From contig NZ_VRUU01000054.1 in the NCBI RefSeq assembly GCF_008039875.1, positions 1-33,867 of the forward strand: a stretch of 33,867 nucleotides of DNA. The letters are read 5' to 3'. The notes under the pieces were generated by a model. The model had not been told where the DNA came from. It worked only from the letters and a program-made list of their open reading frames with translations, and ran no database searches. Source of the stretch: Methylobacterium sp. WL119 (lineage in GTDB: Bacteria; Pseudomonadota; Alphaproteobacteria; Rhizobiales; Beijerinckiaceae). Position 1 is the first letter of the stretch. Every line of letters begins with the position of its first letter. The position numbers and the translations under genes were made by a program. Of the stretch, positions 25,001-31,829 are shown piece after piece.

Positions 25001-26768
25001 CAGCTGAACGCACATCGGGGTATCGCTGGAGATACCAGAGCCCGTCAAAGAGCGGGTGCGGGTCAAGGCCTTCGGCGGCGCCGACCGTTAGATAATGGAC
25101 TACCGGATTGAAGCCGAAGCGACGCAGGTCCGGTGCGTGTTCGAGGTACCAAGCTGCAGAGAAAAGCGGGTGTGGATCTCGCCCCTCGGCCGCGCCGTAA
25201 CGCAGGTAGTGCCGAAGGGGGGCCATGCCACTTGCCGCTACGTCTGGGTAGCGCAACCGGTACCAGGCCGGTGAGAACAGTTTGGCGACCAGCTGGATAC
25301 GGGTCCGCTCGAAAAGCGGGATTCGTCGGCGCAGGCCGCGCGATGGCATCGGCGGGCTCACCTGTGGGTTCTCGCGAGGCGCTGCGCCCGAAAGCCAAGT
25401 TAATTGCGGCACCGGAACGTTGGACGCTAAAGGGCTGTCAAGACGTCCGCGCCGCGCCGCGCCACGCCGTTCAGCCTGCCGGACCTCAGAGGCTACCTGT
25501 CGAAAGCCGCTCGCCAAGCTAGCTGCAGCCTCGGCCTGGGCAGTGTTAATCTGCGCTAGCGCCGCCAAGACCCGCTCCCGGTGCTCCGACGCCGTAGCAT
25601 TTTCATGCAGGTGCGTGGCAGCGAGTCTTTCGAGACGGACGCGAAGTAAGGCTGCCTCCCGATCTTTCGCATCCTCCTCGACACGATGTTCAGACGCTCT
25701 AGCTTTCATTGCGGCGAGGCGTTCATCACGCGCCACGAGATCCGTGCGTAGAGATGCCGCGTCCTGCTGCGCCGCCGCGATCGTTGCCGTCGCTTTTGCT
25801 GCGTCCGCCGCCTGTTGCTCGGCCTGCATCCGCTGCACGTCGTCCGCCGCCTGGGCCGTCTGCACGACCAGTTTGGCAAGCTGCGCCTCTAGGCTGGCCG
25901 CCCGGCCCCGCGCTTCCTCGAGCAATCGGACAAGTTCACCCTCGAGATTGCGGGCAGCCGGATGCCCGAACAAAATAGCTCCAAGAGTATCACGAGATAA
26001 ATTAGTGATTAAATCTATAGTTGGAGCGATCTCAGCGTGTTCGCCACTAATAAAACGTCGGTAAGGTCGGGATTTCTCAACGCTAAGTTTCTCGATAACC
26101 GCCACCGAATCGTAGAAGGTCACGCTAGCGATCGCGCGGTTATCCCGCATCATCTGCCGCCGTTCCTCGGACTCGACACCCGCAACATGGTCCGCGTTGA
26201 CCGCGTCGACGAGGCCTTTCAGCCATTCGATCGATGAATCTGGCCGCCGCAATCCACCTTCGAAGGCAGGGTCGTAGCTACAGTGTAGGTCCTCAATGCA
26301 GTATACACCCCCAGGTCGCACACGAGGAAAAAGAATGTTGAAGGCTGCGACGATGTCGGAGGAACGGTGCGAGCCGTCGTCGATGACGATGTCGAAGGAT
26401 TGTGCGCCGAGCACGGCTTCGACAGCATTACTCTGAGTCGCATCTACAACGAAGGCCCTAACACCATCGACATCGAACGCAAGATCGGCGATTTTCGGAT
26501 CAATATCGAGGCCGATGACTGTCGAGCCGTGTGGCAGAATTTCCGCCCAGAACTCAAGTGATCCGCCGTTCTGGACACCTATTTCGAGTAGCGAGACCGG
26601 CTCGTTCCGTATGCGGATATGCTCGAATGTGCGTGCGTAAATCGCAAGATATTGCTCCCACTTGTCGACGACCTTTCCTCGCTTCAGAAAGAATGCATTG
26701 GCTAGATCAGCGCTCATGTACTGCCATCGTTTTCGTTCCGCGCGATTGGATAGCGCTAAAGGGGGCAT
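22011..26768 (-). CDS. Giant fusion: sugar O-methyltransferase - coiled coil - 38-residue repeats - RgpF - GT4
   Basis: About 1585 residues. (1) Residues 1-255: MycE/CmcI-like SAM methyltransferase with LLEIGVQNGGSLEFW (61-75), GLDIDPK, metal-site-like IVIDDGSH (128-135) and GGVYCIEDLHCSY (154-166). (2) 270-440: Ala/Glu/Arg-rich coiled coil. (3) 497-910: ten clear copies of a 38-residue repeat with an F-D/S-x-x-W-Y core (Trp at 503, 541, 579, 617, 694, 731, 767, 805, 843, 881) and a G-x-x-P-L-x-H-Y-L half; one degenerate copy near 650. (4) 917-1150: rhamnan synthesis protein F domain, starting RVAVIAHISNSNAIGLIKSH, with CKIHAVKS and WGFFAGTMFWFRP. (5) 1205-1580: GT4-type glycosyltransferase with VSPHRSEGLGLTIVEAMNAG (1457-1476). 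No membrane segment is seen, so it is probably cytosolic or membrane-associated through partners. ATG at 26768 (TTG at 26771 is possible; Met19 is an alternative). It would add and methylate sugars of a rhamnose-containing chain. Confidence 0.88.
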   Translation of the reverse strand: MPPLALSNRAERKRWQYMSADLANAFFLKRGKVVDKWEQYLAIYARTFEHIRIRNEPVSLLEIGVQNGGSLEFWAEILPHGSTVIGLDIDPKIADLAFDVDGVRAFVVDATQSNAVEAVLGAQSFDIVIDDGSHRSSDIVAAFNILFPRVRPGGVYCIEDLHCSYDPAFEGGLRRPDSSIEWLKGLVDAVNADHVAGVESEERRQMMRDNRAIASVTFYDSVAVIEKLSVEKSRPYRRFISGEHAEIAPTIDLITNLSRDTLGAILFGHPAARNLEGELVRLLEEARGRAASLEAQLAKLVVQTAQAADDVQRMQAEQQAADAAKATATIAAAQQDAASLRTDLVARDERLAAMKARASEHRVEEDAKDREAALLRVRLERLAATHLHENATASEHRERVLAALAQINTAQAEAAASLASGFRQVASEVRQAERRGAARRGRLDSPLASNVPVPQLTWLSGAAPRENPQVSPPMPSRGLRRRIPLFERTRIQLVAKLFSPAWYRLRYPDVAASGMAPLRHYLRYGAAEGRDPHPLFSAAWYLEHAPDLRRFGFNPVVHYLTVGAAEGLDPHPLFDGLWYLQRYPDVRSAGVNPLLHYIEYGLSDLRDPNRLFSSSWYRDRNPDVAQAGMEPLQHFVQHGAAEFRDPHPGFQLAAHAQPNGTTAVWERLAHQLREALPADVEAIREAGVFDTGWYSRQVSAGKDAVELIWHYLLAGAALGLSPHPLFDSDWYLARYTDVGDELPLLHYLRVGAYEDRSPGPLVEPRWFRASRGYPVDANLNPLAFYLQHGTGDAGSPTPLFDPHWYTLQNPAVMAAGCSPLMHYITVGMAAGLAPNSSFDPIWYERRHATRMPLGLRGFRHFTALGSRQDLDPGPDFETGWYRGAVPDANTSLEPLAHYLAHGSATGRATLSANASTRVAVIAHISNSNAIGLIKSHLRAIDTPFDLYVTFPESVDRTFIGRLRRLKSGAALIPVPDRGFDIVPLFTALAWVRESGQTYTAICKIHAVKSRVELARKHNLLLNSILGSKPLVARIIRSFSKDPTLALVGSRDFYLDGAMFDGNNCEVIENLYRSLYPYRTRPRAWGFFAGTMFWFRPGLFDELGAVLTNGSTYDLIDRNDALLSQSVSRMFGLVAAVESGRVGLIDVSPAGDAQWDGIVQDAGGWTNQDKQQHILAGRVEAQRGKVTSDLAMYSHVLGNGQPELGEAFGVRFVAPVRALNGLGTSARGYLRSLKAAKTPLSVSNWTSGFERVRQIPLEIPPDGDQLIQITHLNLDLPFIGNAFDSFNSNDPLRRARYHILIPYFELVSLRPEWLPVLARFDEVWCASTFLERAINAASTIRTRVVRPTILPEIAQPGAFDRAYFGLPEGRFVFGYFADAGSILDRKNPLALVEAYIAEFCATDGACCFVKVHYGRRDHPTIARILAIASERPDVVFSEAIYADDEMEALIRLLDAYVSPHRSEGLGLTIVEAMNAGTPVIATNYGGAIDMLDPAASLPVDFRLTEVGEGNAPYPASYTWADPNPDGLRKAMRALFDDRDLARRLGAAGTRRVSALFGTEATALTVRAALDDIWRIVTTETEDRDPA

Positions 26769-26807
26769 CAATTGCAGCTGCGGTTTCGCTGCGGCGCACC
26801 AGAAAAC

Positions 26808-27740
26808 TCATACTGGAAAAGCGGCGGTCTCATGATCATACCCACCGCTTGCCTGTCGTCTGTCCCAAGCGTTGACGGTGTCAGCAAGGCCGGTGGCGAG
26901 GGTGTGTTGGGGGGTAAAGCCCGTAGCGCGAAGCCGTTCGATGTCGGCTTCGATGCAAGCCGGCTCGGTCGCAGCCAGCGGGCGGGCGCCGAAGGCAATA
27001 TGCTCGGCGCCGCCGGTGATCGCGGCGAGGCTGAGCAGGAGGTCGCGCACCGGCACCGCCTGGCCTGAAGCAATGTTGACCGCGCCTGTGGCGTCAGCAT
27101 CAAGCAGCGAACATAAGGCACCAGCTACATCTGCAACGTGGAGGAAGTCGCGGCGCTGGAGCCCCGCAGTCGTGGTGAAGCGTTCGCCTGCGCGCAGGGT
27201 CCGGATCGCGTCGTTCACGAGGCGGCCGGCCTTCTCCCCCGAGCCGTAGAGAAAGAACAGCCGGCCCCATGCGAAAGACATGCCGGTAGTCACGGCATAG
27301 GCGTCCAGAACCCGCCGTAGGGCGTCCTTGGCGGCGCCGTAGAGGGTCGCCGGGCGGCATTCAGCGTCCTCGCGCAGGGTATCGGGGCCCCAAGCGTATT
27401 CAGCGCAGGTGCCGGTGCCTACCGCGCGAGTGCCGCCTTCCTCGTGGAAGGCACGGAAGAGGGCGAGGCTTGCAGCCACCCAGTCGAGGTTGACCGGCGC
27501 CCGCCAGTACAGGCCAGGCTCGGCGTACCATGCCAGATGCAGCAGATGACTCGCGCGGATATCCGTCACCGCCGCCCGCATCGCGGATGGGTCGAGCAGA
27601 TCGACCGAGTGGAACCGCACGTCCGGATGGCCGGGGTCGCTACGCCCAATCGCGTGGATCTCCTCGCCACGCGCGCGCAGCGCGGCGATCGCATGGCCGC
27701 CGATGAAGCCGGTAGCTCCAGTGAGGAGGATGCGCCTCAT
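26808..27740 (-). CDS. NAD(P)-dependent epimerase/dehydratase (SDR), probable NDP-sugar 4-ketoreductase
   Basis: A 310-residue extended SDR from the ATG at 27740, which overlaps the stop of the RmlC-like gene (ATGA). Seen: nucleotide-binding GATGFIGGHA (8-17), HLAWYAEPG (where many epimerases have HLAA), a Ser/Thr region GTGTCAEY, the catalytic pair in LYGAAK, then RLFFLYGSGEKAGRL and RRDFLHVADVAGAL. The last step of the neighbouring CDP-sugar pathway requires a 4-ketoreductase, and this is the only candidate, so I assign that role by context. It could instead be a 4-epimerase. The frame is open for 23 codons upstream of the chosen start, inside the preceding gene. Confidence 0.78.
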   Translation of the reverse strand: MRRILLTGATGFIGGHAIAALRARGEEIHAIGRSDPGHPDVRFHSVDLLDPSAMRAAVTDIRASHLLHLAWYAEPGLYWRAPVNLDWVAASLALFRAFHEEGGTRAVGTGTCAEYAWGPDTLREDAECRPATLYGAAKDALRRVLDAYAVTTGMSFAWGRLFFLYGSGEKAGRLVNDAIRTLRAGERFTTTAGLQRRDFLHVADVAGALCSLLDADATGAVNIASGQAVPVRDLLLSLAAITGGAEHIAFGARPLAATEPACIEADIERLRATGFTPQHTLATGLADTVNAWDRRQASGGYDHETAAFPV

Positions 27741-28276
27741 GCCTCGGGATTGGTCCAGTCCGGGAAGGCCCGGTCCCGCTCGGCGATCACCGTCACCGGC
27801 TCGGGCCAAGTCAGGTCAAAAGCCGGATCGTCCCAGCGCGCGCCGCGGGCGGCGCTCGCCACGTAAGGCTTGTCGATCATGTAGAGAACTTCGGTATCGT
27901 CGCAGAGCGTCTGGAACCCATGGGCGAAACCTGCTGGAATGTAGAGCGCCTCGCGATTGTCGGCGGTGAGTTCGCACCCAGCCCAGTGCCGGTAAGTCGG
28001 TGAATTGGGCCTGAGATCTATAATCGCGTCGAGGATCGCCCCGCGGGTGCAGCGCACCAGCTTGGTTTCGGTATGGGGCGCGGCGGTGAAGTGCATTCCG
28101 CGCACCGTGCCGCGGCGGAGGTTGAACGACACACTCGACTGCCGAAACCCGGTCATCAGACCGCGCTCGGAGAACGTGTCCTCGCAGTACGTCCGGGCGA
28201 AGAAGCCGCGTTCATCGGCATACGGCTCGGGTACGATCCGGAAGGCGTCGGGCAGAGGCAGCGTCTCGAAACGCAT
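27737..28276 (-). CDS. RmlC-like NDP-4-keto-6-deoxyhexose epimerase
   Basis: A 179-residue cupin of the dTDP-4-dehydrorhamnose 3,5-epimerase (RmlC) family. Seen: DERGFFARTYCEDTF (near residues 20-34), the catalytic histidine region RGMHFTAAPH, TKLVRCTRGAILDAIIDLR, then YIPAGFAHGFQTL and the active-site Tyr region EVLYMIDKPY. No rmlA, rmlB or rmlD is present, so the substrate is more likely the CDP-4-keto-6-deoxy sugar made by its neighbours than dTDP. After C3 methylation only C5 epimerisation is chemically useful, so it may act as a 5-epimerase. The ATG at 28276 lies five bases after the stop of the C-methyltransferase; its own stop overlaps the next gene. Confidence 0.88.
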   Translation of the reverse strand: MRFETLPLPDAFRIVPEPYADERGFFARTYCEDTFSERGLMTGFRQSSVSFNLRRGTVRGMHFTAAPHTETKLVRCTRGAILDAIIDLRPNSPTYRHWAGCELTADNREALYIPAGFAHGFQTLCDDTEVLYMIDKPYVASAARGARWDDPAFDLTWPEPVTVIAERDRAFPDWTNPEA

Positions 28277-28281
28277 AGGGT

Positions 28282-29511
28282 TCAGTGGATCTCGAGAGCG
28301 GGGATGCAGGTGACGAACTGTCCCCCCCATTCGCGAATCCCCGCCAATTGCTCAAACACCTCTTCCTTAATGTTCCAGGGCAGGATCAGGACGTAGTCAG
28401 GGCGCATCGCCAGCATTGCCTCGGGCGAGACTACAGGGATGCGGCTGCCGGGCAGCAGTGTGCCCTGCTTGTGTGGCGAGCGATCGGCTACCGCGGGGAC
28501 CAGCTCCCGCCCGACGCCGCAATAGTTAAGAAAAGTGTTGCCCTTGGCCGCCGCGCCGTAGCCACACACTGTCTTCCCAGCCCGGCACTGTGCGATCAGA
28601 AACTCCAGACTGTCGCACTTGATCGTAACGATGTCCTTGGCAAAGCGCGCGTAGCCCGGCAGCGCGAACAGTCCCGCCGCGCGCTCCGCGGCAATCACCC
28701 GCTCAACGGCGGGCATGGCCACATGTGGTCCGTTCTGGTGGCAGAAGAAAACTCGCAGCGAGCCGCCATGCGTCGGCAACTCTTCAACGTCGAACACCCG
28801 CAGCCCGCTGCGCTCCAATATGCCCGAGACCACTCCGAGCGATAGGTAGGAAAAGTGCTCGTGATAGATCGTGTCGAACTGCTTCTCCTCGATCATTTGC
28901 AGGAGGTGCGGGAACTCGAAGGTACCAGCGCCCGTGGACTTGAGGATGATCTTGAAGCCAGCCACGAAGTCGAGGATGTCGGGAACGTGGGCAAGCACGT
29001 TGTTGGCCACCGTTAGATCCGCTGTATGGCCCTCGGCCACCAGCCGGCGGGCGGTCTCAGCGCCGAAGAATGCGACCTCGCTCGGCACCCCACGCCCGCG
29101 AGCGACCGCGGCGACGTTGGCCGCCGGCTCGACGCCGAGCACCGGCACGCCGCCGTGAACGAAGTACTGCAGCAGGTAGCCGTCGTTACTCGCGACCTCG
29201 ACCACTTTGCTCTCCGCTCCGAGGGCGAAGCGCGCGGTCATCGTCACGACGTAGCGCTCGGCATGCGCCAGCCAACTTGTAGAGAAGCCGGAAAAGTAGG
29301 CGTAGTCGGAAAAGATATTCTCTGGCGTCTCGAAGGCCTCGAGCTGCACCAGCCAGCACTGGTCACAGACGAAAGCATGCAGAGGGAAGACGCGCTCGCC
29401 CTCGCGGGCCTTAGCCATCGGCACGTAAGAGTTCGACAGCGGCGACAGGCCGAGGTCAGCCACACTGTGGTCAAGCGTGGCGCCACAGGCGCGGCAGCAG
29501 GGGCGGTTCAT
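28282..29511 (-). CDS. NDP-hexose C-methyltransferase (TylC3-like)
   Basis: A 409-residue SAM-dependent sugar C-methyltransferase. Three parts are evident: an N-terminal zinc-binding module with CRACG (residues 6-10) and CDQC, a Rossmann core with EVASNDGYLLQYF and ANNVLAHVPD, and a C-terminal domain with GYGAAAKGNTFLNY, DRSPHKQGTLLPG and LILPWNIKEEV. The signature YHEHFSYLSL, bearing the catalytic His-Glu-His, and HGGSLRVF complete the family pattern. TylC3-type enzymes methylate C3 of an NDP-4-keto-6-deoxy sugar. I chose ATG 29511, with GAGG about ten bases upstream, because the zinc-binding module then starts directly. Here the likely substrate is CDP-4-keto-6-deoxyglucose from the two preceding genes. 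Confidence 0.88.
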   Translation of the reverse strand: MNRPCCRACGATLDHSVADLGLSPLSNSYVPMAKAREGERVFPLHAFVCDQCWLVQLEAFETPENIFSDYAYFSGFSTSWLAHAERYVVTMTARFALGAESKVVEVASNDGYLLQYFVHGGVPVLGVEPAANVAAVARGRGVPSEVAFFGAETARRLVAEGHTADLTVANNVLAHVPDILDFVAGFKIILKSTGAGTFEFPHLLQMIEEKQFDTIYHEHFSYLSLGVVSGILERSGLRVFDVEELPTHGGSLRVFFCHQNGPHVAMPAVERVIAAERAAGLFALPGYARFAKDIVTIKCDSLEFLIAQCRAGKTVCGYGAAAKGNTFLNYCGVGRELVPAVADRSPHKQGTLLPGSRIPVVSPEAMLAMRPDYVLILPWNIKEEVFEQLAGIREWGGQFVTCIPALEIH

Positions 29512-29572
29512 CAGCTGATCCTCGACAAGCTCATTCGCGCCCGGCCGGACCGACCGGACCGGGCGGCTTCGA

Positions 29573-30676
29573 TTAGGAGATGGTGCCGCGCGCCTCGTAG
29601 CGCGCGATCTGATCAAGAGTAAGGTCGGCGGCCGCCCCTCCCTCTCCTTGAGCCCGGTACCATTCGGCGGTCCAGGCGAGGGCCTCGTCGAGGCGCAGGC
29701 GGCGGTCCCAGCTTAAGCGTGCCCGAGCCTTCGAGGCATCGACCTTCAGGAAGGTCGCTTCGTGCGGGTGTGGTCCCGCGGAGAGGTGCCACGCAGCTCC
29801 CCCTCCCCAGGTGGCGGCAAGGCGCTCAACGACACGCGCTACCGGCTGGCAATCCTCGTCGGCCGGCCCGAAATTCCAACCCTCGGCGAACCCCGCGCCG
29901 TCATGGCCGGCGAGGCTCTCGGCCAACCGGAGGTAACCGGAGAGCGGTTCGAGCACGTGCTGCCACGGGCGAGTTGCATGTGGTGCGCGGATCTCTACAG
30001 AGCGGTTCTCGCCAAAGGCGCGTACGAGGTCGGGGATCAGGCGGTCAAGCGACCAATCACCGCCGCCGACGACATTGCCGGCGCGCCCGCTGCCGATCCG
30101 CGCCGGATGACCTCGAGGACCAAAAAACGAAGCGCGGTAGGCACTTGTGACGAGCTCGGCACAACCTTTCGAGTTCGAGTAGGGGTCGTGCCCGCCCATC
30201 GCCTCGCTCTCGCGATAGGCCCAGGGCCATTCGCGGTTCTCATAGGCCTTGTCGCTGGTCACGATCACCACCGCCTGCACCGACGGTGCGCCACGCACTG
30301 CCTCTAGTAGATTCACAGTACCCATCACATTGGTAGCGTAGGTACTAACCGGATCGACGTAGGACGGGCGCACTAGCGCCTGAGCTGCCAGATGCAGCAC
30401 GATCTCCGGCCGCGTCTCGGCAATGCAGCCCTTGAGCGCGTCAAGATCACGTACGTCAGCGATTCGCGTGTCCGCTCGCCCGCTAACAGCGAGGTCGAAC
30501 AGGTTCGGCCGCGTATCCGGCGCCAGCGAGAAGCCAGTGACCGTCGCGCCAAGACGGGCGAGCCATAGGGTCAGCCACGCCCCCTTAAAGCCAGTATGCC
30601 CGGTAACGAGGACCCGGCGCCCGGCCCAGAAAGCCGGATCGGGGTTGAGCGCGCCCGGCGCGGCCGCGCTCACCAT
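29573..30676 (-). CDS. rfbG: CDP-glucose 4,6-dehydratase
   Basis: About 367 residues. Converts CDP-D-glucose to CDP-4-keto-6-deoxy-D-glucose with bound NAD. Signatures: TGHTGFKGAWL (from residue 25), FSLAPDTRPNLF, HLAAQALVRPSY, SDKAYEN (141-147), DPYSNSKGCAELV (catalytic Tyr and Lys), RAGNVVGGGDW and TRPWQHVLEPLSGYL. These are diagnostic for RfbG rather than for dTDP- or GDP-dehydratases. The ATG at 30676 sits inside the end of rfbF (overlap of seven bases), so the two are coupled. Sixty bases separate it from the C-methyltransferase start. Confidence 0.92.
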   Translation of the reverse strand: MVSAAAPGALNPDPAFWAGRRVLVTGHTGFKGAWLTLWLARLGATVTGFSLAPDTRPNLFDLAVSGRADTRIADVRDLDALKGCIAETRPEIVLHLAAQALVRPSYVDPVSTYATNVMGTVNLLEAVRGAPSVQAVVIVTSDKAYENREWPWAYRESEAMGGHDPYSNSKGCAELVTSAYRASFFGPRGHPARIGSGRAGNVVGGGDWSLDRLIPDLVRAFGENRSVEIRAPHATRPWQHVLEPLSGYLRLAESLAGHDGAGFAEGWNFGPADEDCQPVARVVERLAATWGGGAAWHLSAGPHPHEATFLKVDASKARARLSWDRRLRLDEALAWTAEWYRAQGEGGAAADLTLDQIARYEARGTIS

Positions 30677-31437
30677 ACCTTCCACGGGGCCTGCTTGGCG
30701 GCCCAGAGCGCTTCGAGGTTATTCTTGTCGCGCAGCGTGTCCATCGCCTGCCAGAACCCGTGATGTCGGAAGGCGGAGAGCTGTCCCTCGCGAGCCAGTC
30801 GTTCCAACGGCTCGTTCTCCCACACTGTGGTATCGTCGGTCACATAGTCGAGCACTTTCGGCGAAAGCACGAAGAAGCCGCCGTTGATCATTGCTCCGTC
30901 CCCAGCTGGCTTCTCGCGGAAGTTACGGATGCGGTCGCTATCCATCTCCAGCGCGCCAAAGCGACCGGGCGGTGCCACCGCGGTCAGCGTGGCGAGCCCA
31001 CCATGGGCTTCGTGGTACTGCCGCAGGGCCGTCAGGTCGACATCGGACACGCCGTCACCGTAGGTCATGTAGAAGGTCTCGTCGCCGATGTAGTCGCGCA
31101 CACGCTTGAGCCGCCCGCCGGTCATCGTCTCTGACCCGGTCTCAATCAGCGACACCTTCCAGTCCTCGGCGCCGCTGCGATGGAACGCGACGTCGCCGCG
31201 CCCCACATCGACGGTAACGTCGCTTAGGTGCAAGCGGTAGTTAAGGAAATATTCCTTGACAACGTAGCCCTTGTAACCGAGGCAAACGATGAACTCGGTC
31301 ACGCCGTGCGCACCGAACATCTTCAGGATGTGCCACAGGATCGGCTGCCCGCCAATTTCAACCATTGGCTTGGGCCGCGTCACTGTCTCCTCTGACAAAC
31401 GCGTTCCAAGGCCACCGGCTAGGATCACTGCTTTCAC
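30670..31437 (-). CDS. rfbF: Glucose-1-phosphate cytidylyltransferase
   Basis: 255 residues from the GTG at 31437, chosen because GGAG lies six bases upstream and the product then starts MKAVILAGGLGTRL as in the family (usual length about 257). Makes CDP-glucose from CTP and glucose-1-phosphate. Seen: GGLGTRLSEET (8-18), PKPM (22-25), the metal-binding stretch YGDGVSDVD (near 126-134), INGGFFVLSP and the C-terminal HHGFWQAMDTLRDKN. It is the first gene of a leftward operon of seven: rfbF, rfbG, C-methyltransferase, RmlC-like, SDR, giant fusion, GT2. Confidence 0.93.
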   Translation of the reverse strand: MKAVILAGGLGTRLSEETVTRPKPMVEIGGQPILWHILKMFGAHGVTEFIVCLGYKGYVVKEYFLNYRLHLSDVTVDVGRGDVAFHRSGAEDWKVSLIETGSETMTGGRLKRVRDYIGDETFYMTYGDGVSDVDLTALRQYHEAHGGLATLTAVAPPGRFGALEMDSDRIRNFREKPAGDGAMINGGFFVLSPKVLDYVTDDTTVWENEPLERLAREGQLSAFRHHGFWQAMDTLRDKNNLEALWAAKQAPWKVW

Positions 31438-31829
31438 ACCAGGCTCCGATCGGTTGCCGCTTCGTCCAACACTACTGGCCACAACGGTGATTTGCGCCAT
31501 CAATCGCTTCGGCTTCGCGCAAGGAAAGCGCAGTCACAAACGGCACCAGCCGCATAGCGCAACGCTCGTGCTGAATACCTCGGATCCGACCTGCGAGTGG
31601 CATCCGCCTCACCTGTACCACTATGCGGCAGGCTGGGCCGGAGCCGGCCGCCCGCGGTCAGATGTGCCCGATTAAGGGGTTCTATTCAGCCTGATACCTC
31701 ACCTGTCAACCAAGGCATGTCGCAATCCCGCGTTATCCATGCTGCCTGCATGGCGCCTTCGGTTCCAGAGGTCGCCCACAATTTAGTCCGCCATCGCCGT
31801 AAAACTGAAGCAGCCTTCCAAGGACGATA
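31438..31829. other. Upstream region of the CDP-sugar operon
   Basis: No gene recognised. As the DNA ahead of a seven-gene operon it should hold the promoter, but no clear -35/-10 pair can be named. The right part adjoins the end of the truncated IS701-like copy. Confidence 0.4.

Noticed and set aside
24030..25290. Tandem DNA repeat or CRISPR-like array
   Set aside because: The periodicity is at protein level (38 residues, about 114 bases) with diverged nucleotides and no spacers.
25282..26064. Plus-strand frame of 260 residues rich in Ala, Ser, Arg and Cys
   Set aside because: It lies opposite the coiled coil of the giant gene, and its composition is what the complement of Ala/Glu/Arg codons yields.
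26808..31437. dTDP-L-rhamnose pathway
   Set aside because: An RmlC-like gene is present, but RmlA, RmlB and RmlD are not; the dehydratase and nucleotidyltransferase are of the CDP-glucose type.
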